A stretch of 32,664 bases of DNA from Verrucomicrobiota bacterium (GCA_014189875.1 BJFP01000006.1:1-32664), one strand, 5' to 3'; positions 16,251 through 25,059 are shown, counted from the stretch's first letter. A program made the numbers and translations. The notes: generated from the sequence alone by a model not told the origin.

Positions 16251-16282
16251 GCGCGCAGTTCGCTGGCATCGCGCCGCCCGCG

Positions 16283-18160
16283 TCAACTGTGGATCACGAG
16301 TTCGATGTTCTCCGGGAGATTGCTCGCGACGCGCTCGATGACGTTGCCTTTCAGCAGCCGCGCCATTGCCGCGCGATGCGAGGAGCCGAGCATGACGATG
16401 TCCGCTCCGAGCGTGGCGGCGACGTCCACGATGGTTCCTGCGGGGTCGGTGGATTCGGCGTACACGGGCTGCACGCAGACGCCGATTTCCTCACCGAGAT
16501 TGAGTACCAGGGACATGATCGGGGCGGCCTGAGGATCGTCCTGCCAGCGGTTCTTGCGCGCTGCGCCGTAATGGGCCGCGCCGAGGAAGACGGCGAGTTC
16601 CTTGATGTAGAGGACGCACAGCGAGGCGCCGCGAAGCCTGGCTTCGTCGAGCGCGAACCGAAGCACGGGCGTGAGGCCGCGCGCGGCGACGAGAATCTTG
16701 CGCCCTTCCATGAGCCTCGGGCGCAGCCTCGCGACGGCTTCGGGGTCAATGAGGTCTGCGATTTCCTTGCTGATCGTGAGGGTCTTGAGGCCGGTGCGTT
16801 TGTGCGAATACGCGCGCAGGCCGAGTCCGACGCCGATGACGATGACGGCGAAGTAGAGCGCGTGCGGCTTCACGTAGGCGATCGTGAGTTCCGCGCCGAG
16901 GAGGACGATGAATGTCGCGCCCATCGCGACGCGCTCGAACCACCGCATGTCGAGCTTCATGTTGCCCACGCACGCGCCGAGGTTCACGGCGATGGCGCCG
17001 ACGACGCTGATCTCGTAAAGCTCGGCGAGGCCCTCGAGATCCTGGGTGAAGGTGAGGATCACCACCGGGATGAATGTGGCGAGGAGGAGCGGGATGATCG
17101 GGACGCCGTTCGCATTCAGGCGCGAGAGCGGGCGCGGCATTTCGCCGTCCTGGCCGAGCATGTAGAAGACGCCGATGACGGCATTGATCGCGGTATTCAC
17201 CGCGCTGAGGAGCAGCACGCCGAAGACGATGCCGGTGAGGACGCCGATGGAATGGCCGAGGATCGGGCCGCCGAGCTTTGTGCCGTAGTGCTCGCCGAGG
17301 AAGCGGAGCATGTAGTCCTTGTGCTCCTCGAACGACGCCTGCGTCTCGGGGGTGTTTGCCATCGAGAGTATCGCCCAGCCGAGGAGGATCGTGGCGATGA
17401 CGACTTCGATCGCGACGATGAAAAGTGCGCGTCCCGCGGTGCGTCCGACCTTCGCCTTTTCTCCGGGCGCGCCGGGATCCGCGTGCATCACGCCAGTCAT
17501 GCTTGCGACGGCCTCGACGCCGCTGAGCGCGAGGATCGCCCCGGTGAACCACACCCAAGTCTGCCCCATCGCGCCGTGCACGGCCTTGGGGTGCTGCTTG
17601 AGAAATTCCGGATCGGCGAGCGCCTCGCCGGGCCAACGGAGAAATTCCGTGGTGAGGTAGGGCGCGCTGATGATGATGAGAAGGATCACCGTGACGACGG
17701 TCGGGATGGCCATGGCGATGGCCATGCTGCCGCTGTGCTTCGGGCCGAACCAGTTCACCGCGCCGAGCAGGACGATCGCGCTCATCGTCGCGATGGGGAG
17801 CCACTTTTCCGGCACGCCGAAATAGCTCATGGCCGCCCAGCCGCTGAGTGCGGCGGTGACGAGGAAATTTGCAATCAGCAGCAGTGCGCCGACCGATGCG
17901 AGGATGCGGCTCTGCTGGCGGGCGGCGGAATACACGCCGCCGCCGTCGGGGAAATTGCGGCAGATGATGGAGTAGTTGTAGCCGACGATCGCGGTGAGCA
18001 CGCAGACGGCGGCGATGACAGGCATCGCTGCAAATCCTGCTGCGACGATCGCGAGGCCGATGACGTATGCCTTCGAGGTTCCCCAATCTCCGTAGAGGAG
18101 TGCGGCGGCGCGCTTCCAGTCGAGGTTCCGCGGGCGTGTGACATCAGTGGACGGTCCCAT
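16283..18160 (-). CDS. APC-superfamily amino acid permease fused to a universal stress protein domain
   Basis: The 625-residue protein starts with about 12 hydrophobic segments of the amino acid-polyamine-organocation type, spanning roughly residues 20-470. These include GDWGTSKAYVIGLAIVAAGF near the start, ALSGVEAVASMTGVM and an NTAINAVIGVFYMLGQDGEMP segment. From about 485 the C-terminal part is a cytoplasmic UspA-like domain: KILVAARGLTPVLRFALDEA, VLYIKELAV and GADIVMLGSSHRAAMARLL followed by GNVIERV, the ATP-binding glycine-serine region of Usp proteins. The fusion suggests nucleotide- or stress-dependent control of transport. The substrate cannot be predicted. It is separated from the upstream EF-hand gene by a 384-base divergent region, and its stop is 33 bases from the truncated DUF885-like start. 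Confidence 0.88.
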   Translation of the reverse strand: MGPSTDVTRPRNLDWKRAAALLYGDWGTSKAYVIGLAIVAAGFAAMPVIAAVCVLTAIVGYNYSIICRNFPDGGGVYSAARQQSRILASVGALLLIANFLVTAALSGWAAMSYFGVPEKWLPIATMSAIVLLGAVNWFGPKHSGSMAIAMAIPTVVTVILLIIISAPYLTTEFLRWPGEALADPEFLKQHPKAVHGAMGQTWVWFTGAILALSGVEAVASMTGVMHADPGAPGEKAKVGRTAGRALFIVAIEVVIATILLGWAILSMANTPETQASFEEHKDYMLRFLGEHYGTKLGGPILGHSIGVLTGIVFGVLLLSAVNTAINAVIGVFYMLGQDGEMPRPLSRLNANGVPIIPLLLATFIPVVILTFTQDLEGLAELYEISVVGAIAVNLGACVGNMKLDMRWFERVAMGATFIVLLGAELTIAYVKPHALYFAVIVIGVGLGLRAYSHKRTGLKTLTISKEIADLIDPEAVARLRPRLMEGRKILVAARGLTPVLRFALDEARLRGASLCVLYIKELAVFLGAAHYGAARKNRWQDDPQAAPIMSLVLNLGEEIGVCVQPVYAESTDPAGTIVDVAATLGADIVMLGSSHRAAMARLLKGNVIERVASNLPENIELVIHS

Positions 18161-18544
18161 ATTTTTTCAAAGTCGAATGACTGCATCCCGGCGTGGCGCG
18201 AGGCCTCAGCGCACGGGGGAGAAAACGGATGGCGATGCGGCAGTGCCGGGGGGCCGCCCGGCAAGGGAAGCGACTGCGTGCTGCCCGGTGAAAGATTCGG
18301 TTTTCAAGATTTGGAGCGGGCTACATGAGACCGGGAGGCCGGAAATTGGAAGGAATAGTTTTTTTCGGGCGGAGCGGGGACATAGCGGGTGCGGTGTCGT
18401 TTGGGACAAGGGTGAGCGAGTTTTTGCCAAATATGTGCGTTGTGGGCGGAGGGGCGAACGGCTCACATTTCCACCGCAATCGCACCGGCGTGATCCCGCG
18501 TCGGCGCGCGCAACAACAACAGCAACTCAACCCGAAGAAGAATA
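18161..18544. other. 384-base divergent intergenic region, no gene seen
   Basis: This stretch separates the divergently transcribed permease and EF-hand genes and must carry both promoters. I see one GC-rich hairpin (TGCCGGG at 18244-18250 with CCCGGCA at 18257-18263), a run of seven T at about 18360, and a CAACAACAACAGCAACTCAA leader just upstream of the EF-hand start. I find no convincing sigma-70 promoter pair, no riboswitch-like fold and no family-like open frame. Confidence 0.5.
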
Positions 18545-18820
18545 ATGAAACGCATCATCACCACCCTCGCAGCGCTCGTCATCACCGCCATGGGCATCCA
18601 GACCGCCAGCGCCGCAAAGGGCGAAAAGAAGAAGGCCGATCCGGAAGCCGCATGGAAGAAGATCGCCGGCGACAAGGAATCCGTCACGAAGGAGGAGTTC
18701 ACCAAGGACGCCAAGGACAAGGCGAAGGCCGAGGCGAAGTTCGACAAGAAGGACGCAAACAAGGACGGGAAGCTCACGAAGGAAGAGTTCCTGGCTGTGC
18801 CCGCAAAAAACGCGAAGTAG
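18545..18820 (+). CDS. small exported EF-hand protein
   Basis: The 91-residue protein has a signal peptide (MKRIITTLAALVITAMG, predicted cleavage after A23). The rest is extremely rich in Lys, Glu, Asp and Ala. One canonical calcium-binding loop is present at 70-81 (DANKDGKLTKEE), with ligands D70, N72, D74, L77 backbone and E81. A second, degenerate half-motif (ESVTKEEF at 45-52) lacks the calcium ligands but keeps the TKEEF helix start, suggesting an EF-hand pair where only one site binds. Small periplasmic EF-hand proteins of this kind are common in Verrucomicrobia and Planctomycetes and have no established role. It is a single-gene unit ended by a strong terminator at 18847-18880. Confidence 0.88.
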   Translation: MKRIITTLAALVITAMGIQTASAAKGEKKKADPEAAWKKIAGDKESVTKEEFTKDAKDKAKAEAKFDKKDANKDGKLTKEEFLAVPAKNAK

Positions 18821-18846
18821 GACCGCTGTCTGATAAGTCACACACA

Positions 18847-18880
18847 GCGCCGCATCCGGAAGGGTGCGGCGCTTTTTCTT
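18847..18880 (+). terminator. intrinsic terminator of the EF-hand gene
   Basis: An 11-bp stem, GCGCCGCATCC at 18847-18857 and GGGTGCGGCGC at 18862-18872 with one G-U pair and a GGAA loop, is followed directly by TTTTTCTT. It lies 27 bases after the stop codon and is the clearest rho-independent terminator in the window. Confidence 0.9.
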
Positions 18881-18897
18881 GAGGCGAGGGTGTCCGC

Positions 18898-19692
18898 TCA
18901 GTCCGGGATCTGGAGCTGCGCGCGGCTGTAGAGCGCGGCGCTGCCGCCGATGCCGACGCGTTCGCCGCGCATCTCGCAGTGGAGCGTGCCGCCGCGGCGC
19001 GAGAGCTGGCGGGCGGTGAGCTTTTGCTTCCCGAGCTTTTCCGCCCAGTACGGGATGAGCGTGCAGTGCGCGCTGCCGGTCACGGGATCCTCCGCGATGC
19101 CGACGCCCGGCGCGAAGAAGCGCGAGACGAAATCCGCGTCGCTCCCGCGCGCCGTGGCGATGATGCCGAGGCAGTCGAGTGACGCGAGTTGCGGGAGGTC
19201 GGGCGTGAGTGTGCGCACTTCGTCCTCGCTGCCGAGGAGCGCGAGGAAGTCGCGGCTCTTGCGCACTTCGCGCGGGATGTGGCCGAGCCCGCTCACGAGC
19301 CCCGCGGGCGCGGCGCACGGCACGCCGGGACGCGAGGGGAAATCCATCATCACCACGCCATTTTCAAAAGTCGCGCCCAGCTCGCCGCTCGTGGTTTTGA
19401 AATTCACCGCGGTGCCGGTGTGTCCGAGTTCCGTGAAGATCACGAACGCCGCTGCGAGTGTCGCATGGCCGCACAGATCCACCTCGACGGTCGGAGTGAA
19501 CCAGCGCAGCTCCCAACTGTCTTTGGAGCCGCCGCTGCCGACGAGGAACGCGGTCTCGGAAAGGTTGTTCTCCTCGGCGATTTGCTGGAGCACGGCGTCG
19601 GGCATCCAGCCGTCGAGCAGGCACACGCCGGCGGGGTTGCCGCTGAAGGCGCGCTCAGTGAACGCGTCCACTTGGAAGTAGGGAACTTTCAT
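18898..19692 (-). CDS. PhzF-family isomerase/epimerase-like protein
   Basis: The 264-residue protein belongs to the PhzF/diaminopimelate-epimerase-like fold. It has the N-terminal YFQVDAFTERAFSGNPAGV, the catalytic Glu in NNLSETAFL (E46), WFTPTVEVDLCGHATLAAA, and near the C-terminus GIAEDPVTGSAHC. These are the hallmark motifs. Family members isomerise small acids; the phenazine pathway is only one case and there are no phenazine genes here, so the substrate is unknown. The ATG at 19692 gives the normal family start (MKVPYFQVDAF); a GTG nine bases earlier is possible. It converges on the EF-hand terminator and diverges from the GNAT gene. Confidence 0.92.
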   Translation of the reverse strand: MKVPYFQVDAFTERAFSGNPAGVCLLDGWMPDAVLQQIAEENNLSETAFLVGSGGSKDSWELRWFTPTVEVDLCGHATLAAAFVIFTELGHTGTAVNFKTTSGELGATFENGVVMMDFPSRPGVPCAAPAGLVSGLGHIPREVRKSRDFLALLGSEDEVRTLTPDLPQLASLDCLGIIATARGSDADFVSRFFAPGVGIAEDPVTGSAHCTLIPYWAEKLGKQKLTARQLSRRGGTLHCEMRGERVGIGGSAALYSRAQLQIPD

Positions 19693-19754
19693 GCGGCGCA
19701 CGCTGGCAGAGCAGGGCGGAGGTGTGCAACTGCGGTGTTTTTCCGTGCCCTCTC

Positions 19755-19825
19755 AATCCTAATCCTAATCCTAATCTTACTCCCCTTCGTGACGGGTGGA
19801 GGCCGGGGATTAGGATTAAGATTGG
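19755..19825. repeat. hexanucleotide AATCCT array with inverted partner
   Basis: Four hexamers (AATCCT three times, then AATCTT) run from 19755 to 19778. A complementary stretch, GATTAGGATTAAGATTGG, lies at 19808-19825, so the element is both a short tandem repeat and an imperfect inverted repeat. It occupies the divergent region between the PhzF-family gene and the GNAT gene. Confidence 0.8.
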
Positions 19826-19904
19826 GGGCCGCTGCGCAGGGGGTATCGCCGTGCATTCTTTGCGTGATGGACGCGCGGCGTGCGATGCGGCAGCGTCGCG
19901 CGAG

Positions 19905-20342
19905 ATGGAATGGACGCACAACGATTACACGCTGACCGATGATCCCGACCGGATTGATTTTGCGGAGCTGTGCTCGCTGCTATGGGGCACATACTGGGCG
20001 GAGACGCGCGGGCGCGAAGTGATCGAGCGCAGCGTGCGGCGTTCGCTGTCCTTCGCGCTCCTGCGTGGCGGAAAGCTCGCCGGCTTTGCGCGAGTGGTCA
20101 CCGATGCGGCGACGGTCGGCTACCTGTGCGATTTTGTGATCGGCGAGGCGCACCGCGGCGCGGGGATCGGGCAATGGATGCTCACGCAGATCCTCGCTCA
20201 CCCGGACCTGCGCGGATGCCGGATCGATCTGTTCACGCGCGACACGCAGGAGTTTTACAAGCCGTTCGGCTTCGGCCCGCACAAGTTCACCTCGATGGTC
20301 CGCTACCCGCCGCGTGAGACGCGCGATGAATCCGAGGCGTGA
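19905..20342 (+). CDS. GNAT-family N-acetyltransferase
   Basis: The 145-residue protein has the GNAT core. A strand around LAGFARVVTDAATVGYLCDF is followed by the acetyl-CoA-binding motif A, IGEAHRGAGIGQWMLTQIL, with the R/Q-x-x-G-x-G/A pattern. The C-terminal strand FTRDTQEFYKPFGFGP matches motif B with the frequent FY-x-x-x-GF. It would transfer an acetyl group to an amine on an unknown substrate. The ATG at 19905 (MEWTHNDYTL) is preferred because the frame upstream is made of the hexamer repeat. It is followed by a large palindromic element. Confidence 0.88.
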   Translation: MEWTHNDYTLTDDPDRIDFAELCSLLWGTYWAETRGREVIERSVRRSLSFALLRGGKLAGFARVVTDAATVGYLCDFVIGEAHRGAGIGQWMLTQILAHPDLRGCRIDLFTRDTQEFYKPFGFGPHKFTSMVRYPPRETRDESEA

Positions 20343-20353
20343 GGGGAGATCGT

Positions 20354-20496
20354 GGGGAGCGCGGGCTTCCAGCCCGCAGATTCGTGCTTCCAGCGCGAAT
20401 CGGGCGTGCATCCTGCACGCGGACTTCCGTGCGCAGGATACACGCCGATATCCGGCAGGGATGCCGGACATTGCGGGCTGGAAGCCCGCGCTCCCC
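20354..20496. repeat. 143-base nested palindromic element
   Basis: Perfect 25-base arms lie at 20354-20378 and 20472-20496 (GGGGAGCGCGGGCTTCCAGC, then CCGCA). Each arm contains its own 7-bp hairpin (GCGGGCT-tcc-AGCCCGC). Between the arms are further hairpins: GATTCG with CGAATC, a pair starting GGCGTGCATCCTGC with its near complement ending ACACGCC, and TCCGGCA with TGCCGGA. The element fills most of the space between the GNAT gene and the YidB-like gene. Confidence 0.9.
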
Positions 20497-20577
20497 GTGC
20501 CGCATTCTTGCGATGATTGCAATTAGCGCGCGCACTGCTAGCGTGCGCGTCCACTTTCACCAACACGCACCAATTTT

Positions 20578-20991
20578 ATGAGTCTCATCAGCGGCCTTCT
20601 TGGCTCACTTCTCGGCGGCAGCGGCGGCCATCAGAGCAGCCTTCTGAATTCCGTCGGCGGCCTCATCACGGGCAGCGGTGGCATCGGCGGGCTGTTGCAA
20701 AAATTCAGTGCGCACGGTCTCGGTGACCTCGTGCAGGGCTGGGTGGGCACCGGGCCAAATCCGCCGCCGACCGCGCAGAACATCGAGCAGGTTTTCGGCG
20801 CGGATCAGCTCCGGCAGATTGCGGCGCAGACCGGGATCGATCCGGGCCAGATATCCGGCCATATCGCGGAGATCCTCCCGCAGCTCGTGGACAAGCTCAC
20901 GCCGCACGGCCAGCCCGTCGAGGGCGGTGCGCTGCAGGGCGGCCTCGCGTCGCTGCTGGAGGGCGGGCTTGGAAAACTTTTCGGCCACTAG
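20578..20991 (+). CDS. YidB-family (DUF937) protein
   Basis: The 137-residue protein has a Gly-rich N-terminus (MSLISGLLGSLLGGSGG), then GGIGGLLQKFSAHGLGDLVQ and GWVGTGPNPP. A helical region follows, with IEQVFGADQLRQIAAQTGID and EILPQLVDKLTPHGQ. The order and the LxxKFxxxGLGDxVxSWxGxGxN-like pattern match YidB/DUF937 proteins, which have no established function. The start follows an AT-rich leader (CACCAATTTT). It sits between the palindromic element and sucA. Confidence 0.85.
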   Translation: MSLISGLLGSLLGGSGGHQSSLLNSVGGLITGSGGIGGLLQKFSAHGLGDLVQGWVGTGPNPPPTAQNIEQVFGADQLRQIAAQTGIDPGQISGHIAEILPQLVDKLTPHGQPVEGGALQGGLASLLEGGLGKLFGH

Positions 20992-21066
20992 AACACGCGA
21001 TGCGGCGCGTGGGCCGGTGCGTTCATTGAAATGCGCCGGGCTTCCCCGTCTTGAAATCTGAACTCC

Positions 21067-23853
21067 ATGTCCACGACCTTTGCGACCCGTCAAAATGCGG
21101 AAATTCTCGATGAAACTTACCAGCGCTGGCTGAAGGATCCGGAATCCGTCGAGCCCTCCCTCCGCGGATTCTGCGAGGGCTTTCATCTCGGCTTTGAAAA
21201 ATTCGAGCACAGCGTGCCGGGATCGAACGGTGCTGCCGCGGCGACGCAGATCAATGGCGATGTCTCGCTCCAGACGCGCGTGGACGGCCTCGTGTATGCC
21301 TACCGCACGCTCGGTCACACGATCGCGCAGACGAACCCGCTCGCGCGGCAGCGTCCGCAGAACGATCTGCTGAGCCTGCGCGAACTCGGCTTCGACGAGA
21401 AGGATCTCGGGCTCACCGTGGCGTCGAAATATTTCCTCGGTGGCGCGGCGATGACGTTGCGCGACCTGCGCGCAAAACTGGAGGCGATTTTCTGCGAGGA
21501 CATCGGCTTCGAGTTCATGCACATCACGAATCCCCGCGTGCGGAACTGGCTGCGCGAGCGAATCGAGAACCGCGCACAGTGGGCCGTGGACGCCGACACG
21601 AAGGCGCGGATGCTGCGGCACATCAATGAGATTGAGGCATTCGAGCGGTTCCTGCACACGGTCGCCTACAAGGGGCAGAAACGGTTCAGCATCGAGGGCG
21701 GTGAGTCGCTCATCAGCGCGCTGGATGCGGTGCTGGAAAATTGCCCGCGCCTCGGCGTGGAGGAAATCACGATGGGCATGGCGCACCGCGGACGCCTTGC
21801 GATCATCGTGCAGTTTTTGCGGAAGCCGTACAGCATCATGTTCCGCGAGTTCGACCCGAACTTCGTGCCGGATTCCGTCTATGGCGACGGCGATGTGAAA
21901 TATCACCTCGGCTACGTGAACACGCGCGAGACCTACACGACCGACAAAAACGTGGACGTGCGCCTGAGTGCGAACCCGAGCCATCTCGAAGCCGTGAATC
22001 CCGTCGTGATCGGCATGACGCGCGCGCGCCAGCGGCACCGCGACGACACGGTGGAGCGGAGCAAGGTGGTGCCCATATTGATCCACGGCGATGCGGCGAT
22101 GGCAGGGCAGGGGATCGTCGCGGAAGTGCTGAACATGTCGCAGCTCCCCGGCTACCGCGTCGGCGGCACCATCCACATCATCACAAACAACCAGATCGGA
22201 TTCACCACATTGCCCGAGGATGCGCGCTCCTCGCAGTATTGCACCGACGTCGCGAAGATGGTCGAGGCGCCGGTCTTTCATGTGAATGGCGACAACCCGC
22301 TCGCCGTGCGTTTCTGCACGGAGCTGGCGTTCGAGTTTCGCCAGCAGTTCAAGCGCGACGTCGTCGTGGACATCGTCTGCTACCGCCGCCACGGGCACAA
22401 CGAGACGGACGAGCCTGCGTTCACGAGCCCCGATCTGTATCGCGAGATCGCCTCCCATCCCTCAGTCGGGAAAATTTTTCAGGACCGTCTCGTCGCGGAC
22501 GACTCAATCGCTGAGGAGGACGCCGTGGCTGCGCAGAAAAAAATCTGGGCGTTGCTGGAGCAGACGCTCGCCGAGGCGCAGGAATCCGCGAAGCAAAAGA
22601 AGCCCCAGGGCAAGGCCGGCAAGCTCGCGAAACTCGAGGGCAGCAACTACGTCATCCAACCGCCGTATTCACACGATCCGGTGGACACCGCGGTGTCGAA
22701 GGCCATGCTCGGGAAAATCATCAAGGGCATCACGATGGTGCCGGACGGATTCAATATTCACCCGCGTGTGAAAACTTTCGTCCTCGACAAGCGCAGGCAG
22801 GCATTCGAGCGCGGCGAGGGCTTCGACTGGGCGACGGCTGAGGCGCTCGCCTGGGGTTCGCTTTTGATCGAGGGAAAACATGTGCGCCTGAGCGGACAGG
22901 ACTGCCGTCGCGGGACGTTCAGCCAGCGCCACGCGTATTTTTACGACACGAACACGCGCGACCGGTGGTGCCCGCTGAACGGTATTGCGCCCGGCAAGCA
23001 GGGGAAAATCTGCATCTACAATTCGCTCCTCAGCGAGGCCGCCGTGCTCGGCTTCGACTATGGATATTCGCTGAACTACGAGGGCATGCTCTGCCAGTGG
23101 GAGGCGCAGTTCGGCGATTTCGTGAACGGCGCGCAGGTGATCATTGACCAGTTCATCGTGAGCGCGGAGAGCAAATGGCAGCGCCCGAGCGGCATCGTGC
23201 TCCTGCTCCCGCACGGCTACGAGGGCCAAGGGCCGGAGCATTCCAGCGCGCGGCTTGAGCGCTTTCTCCAGCTCTGCGCCGAGGACAATATTCAGGTCGC
23301 GAACCTCACGACCTCCGCGCAATATTTCCACATCCTGCGCCGGCAGATGATGCGCGAATTCCGCAAGCCGCTTGTGCTCATGACGCCGAAATCCATGCTG
23401 CGCCTCGAAGCCGCCGCATCGAAGCTCAGCGACTTCACCGAGGGCCGCTTCCGCGAAATCTTCGACGGCACCGAGTCGCTGAACTGCAAGCGCGAGGACG
23501 TGACGCGCATCATTTTCTCCTCGGGAAAAGTCTTCCACGACCTGATCAAATTCCGCGACGAAAACCAGATCAGCCGCACCGCATTCGTTCGTGTCGAGCA
23601 ACTCTATCCGCTGCACGAAAAGGCCATCAAAGCCGCCATTGCGAAGTATCCGAAGGCGAAGAAATTCGTCTGGTGCCAGGAGGAGCCGGAGAACATGGGC
23701 GCGTGGCGCTACATCGCGCCGCACCTGCGCCGCATCGCGGAGCAGAGCGCGCACTACGCCGGACGCGACGAGGGCGCGAGCACCGCGGTTGGCTCGAAAA
23801 ACGTGAGTGACCTCGAACAGGCGCAGCTCGTGCGCCGCGCGTTTGAAGTGTGA
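21067..23853 (+). CDS. sucA: 2-oxoglutarate dehydrogenase E1 component
   Basis: The thiamine-diphosphate subunit decarboxylates 2-oxoglutarate and passes the succinyl group to SucB lipoyl domains in the TCA cycle. The 928-residue length is normal. It has the N-terminal E2-contact helix (AEILDETYQRWLKDPESVEP), the active-site GMAHRGRL with H240, and the diphosphate motif from HGDAAMAGQG (D342) to NNQIGFTT (N374-N375). Further on are RRHGHNETDEPAFT, SEAAVLGFDYGYS, LLLPHGYEGQGPEHSS and WCQEEPENMGAW. Residues about 505-525 (KQKKPQGKAGKLAKLEG) form a basic loop I do not recall from the enterobacterial enzyme. sucB follows 51 bases after the stop. No lpd (E3) gene is in the window. Confidence 0.98.
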   Translation: MSTTFATRQNAEILDETYQRWLKDPESVEPSLRGFCEGFHLGFEKFEHSVPGSNGAAAATQINGDVSLQTRVDGLVYAYRTLGHTIAQTNPLARQRPQNDLLSLRELGFDEKDLGLTVASKYFLGGAAMTLRDLRAKLEAIFCEDIGFEFMHITNPRVRNWLRERIENRAQWAVDADTKARMLRHINEIEAFERFLHTVAYKGQKRFSIEGGESLISALDAVLENCPRLGVEEITMGMAHRGRLAIIVQFLRKPYSIMFREFDPNFVPDSVYGDGDVKYHLGYVNTRETYTTDKNVDVRLSANPSHLEAVNPVVIGMTRARQRHRDDTVERSKVVPILIHGDAAMAGQGIVAEVLNMSQLPGYRVGGTIHIITNNQIGFTTLPEDARSSQYCTDVAKMVEAPVFHVNGDNPLAVRFCTELAFEFRQQFKRDVVVDIVCYRRHGHNETDEPAFTSPDLYREIASHPSVGKIFQDRLVADDSIAEEDAVAAQKKIWALLEQTLAEAQESAKQKKPQGKAGKLAKLEGSNYVIQPPYSHDPVDTAVSKAMLGKIIKGITMVPDGFNIHPRVKTFVLDKRRQAFERGEGFDWATAEALAWGSLLIEGKHVRLSGQDCRRGTFSQRHAYFYDTNTRDRWCPLNGIAPGKQGKICIYNSLLSEAAVLGFDYGYSLNYEGMLCQWEAQFGDFVNGAQVIIDQFIVSAESKWQRPSGIVLLLPHGYEGQGPEHSSARLERFLQLCAEDNIQVANLTTSAQYFHILRRQMMREFRKPLVLMTPKSMLRLEAAASKLSDFTEGRFREIFDGTESLNCKREDVTRIIFSSGKVFHDLIKFRDENQISRTAFVRVEQLYPLHEKAIKAAIAKYPKAKKFVWCQEEPENMGAWRYIAPHLRRIAEQSAHYAGRDEGASTAVGSKNVSDLEQAQLVRRAFEV

Positions 23854-23904
23854 CATGCGCCGCGGTTCGACGGCATTTTCAAAATCCAATCCAAAGCGAC
23901 AACA

Positions 23905-25059
23905 ATGAGTCTCGAAGTAAAAATCCCGGCAGTCGGCGAGTCAGTCACAAGCGGCATGATCTCCGCGTGGTTGAAAAAGGACGGCGATGCCGTGAGCAAA
24001 GGCGACGCGCTGCTGACCCTCGAAACGGACAAGGTCTCGACCGAAATCACTGCCGATGCGGCAGGCACGCTGCGCATCAATGCGCAGGCTGGCGCAGAGG
24101 TGAAGATCGGCGAGGTCGTTGCGACCATCGAGGCCGGTGCTGCTGCGCCGGCGAAGGGTGCTGCGGAAAATACTGCGGAGGCGAAACCCGCCGAGGCGAA
24201 ATCTCCCGAGACCAAGCCGGCGAAAAAGGCCGCGAAACCCGAAGCCGTGCCTGCGCCTGTCGCCGCACCCGCACCCGTCGCGGAGACTCCCGCCGCCGCA
24301 GTCGCGGCCGCGAATGAATCGCTGGCCGTCATTTCCGAAAACATCGCGCCGCAGGAAACCGGGCGCGTGACGCGCAAACGCCTCTCGCCGCTTCGCCGGA
24401 AGATCGCGGCGCAGCTCGTGATGGCGCAGCACACGGCAGCGATTCTCACGACGTTCAACGAGGCCGACATGTCCGCGGTGATGACGCTGCGCAAGGCGAT
24501 GGGCGACGACTTTCAGAAGCAGCACGGCATCAAGCTCGGGTTCATGTCGTTCTTCATCAAGGCCGTCGTCGCGGCGCTGAAGGCCGTGCCGCAGGTGAAC
24601 GTGCGCGTCGAGGGCGACGACCTTGTGCAGAATCATTTCTATGACATCGGCGTCGCAGTCGGCACCGAGCGCGGGCTCATGGTGCCGGTCGTGCGCGACG
24701 CGCACCGCAAGTCGTTCGCAGAAATCGAGCGTGACCTCGTGGCCTACGCGGTGAAGGCACGCGAAGGGCGCATCGGGATTGATGATCTTTCCGGCGGCGT
24801 CTTCACGATCAGCAATGGCGGCATCTACGGCAGCCTGCTGAGCACGCCCATTTTGAATCCGCCTCAGAGCGGTATCCTCGGGATGCACAAGATCCAGGAG
24901 CGCCCCGTCGTGGTGAACGGTGCGGTGGTCATCCGCCCGATGATGTATCTCGCGATGAGCTATGACCACCGCGTCGTGGACGGGCGCGAGGCGGTGACGT
25001 TTCTCGTGCGGGTGAAGGAAGCGATCGAACAACCCTCGCGCCTGCTGCTGGAAGTATGA
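23905..25059 (+). CDS. sucB: 2-oxoglutarate dehydrogenase E2 (dihydrolipoyl succinyltransferase), short form
   Basis: The acyltransferase core of the complex. The 384-residue product has one lipoyl domain at 1-75 with the lipoylated lysine in ETDKVS (K43), then an Ala/Pro/Lys-rich linker. The catalytic domain starts at [11 protein letters not shown] (161), with [40 protein letters not shown] and the catalytic [12 protein letters not shown] (H355, D359). The usual peripheral subunit-binding domain, expected between about 100 and 150 with a GTGxxGRxTxxDV motif, is not visible; only linker and RVTRKRL occupy that space. I recall that chlamydial SucB is similarly short. The start is preceded by TTTTCAAAATCCAATCC with no Shine-Dalgarno. 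Confidence 0.95.
   Translation: MSLEVKIPAVGESVTSGMISAWLKKDGDAVSKGDALLTLETDKVSTEITADAAGTLRINAQAGAEVKIGEVVATIEAGAAAPAKGAAENTAEAKPAEAKSPETKPAKKAAKPEAVPAPVAAPAPVAETPAAAVAAANESLAVISENIAPQETGRVTRKRLSPLRRKIAAQLVMAQHTAAILTTFNEADMSAVMTLRKAMGDDFQKQHGIKLGFMSFFIKAVVAALKAVPQVNVRVEGDDLVQNHFYDIGVAVGTERGLMVPVVRDAHRKSFAEIERDLVAYAVKAREGRIGIDDLSGGVFTISNGGIYGSLLSTPILNPPQSGILGMHKIQERPVVVNGAVVIRPMMYLAMSYDHRVVDGREAVTFLVRVKEAIEQPSRLLLEV

Noticed and set aside
16244-18328. A very long open frame (about 690 codons) on the plus strand opposite the permease-Usp gene
   Set aside because: It encodes low-complexity Arg/Asp/His-rich sequence with no family resemblance. It mirrors the codon bias of the real gene, a common effect at high GC.
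18161-18544. Riboswitch or small protein upstream of the EF-hand gene
   Set aside because: No conserved riboswitch core is visible, and the open frame that runs through it is only an out-of-frame extension over the EF-hand gene.
20354-20496. Possible tRNA cluster or insertion sequence
   Set aside because: The hairpins do not form a cloverleaf, there is no CCA or T-arm sequence, and the region is far too short for a transposase gene.
20605-22458. A roughly 615-codon open frame on the minus strand across the YidB-like gene and sucA
   Set aside because: It is antisense to two well-supported genes, is composed of His/Arg/Ala-rich shadow sequence, and has no recognisable domain.
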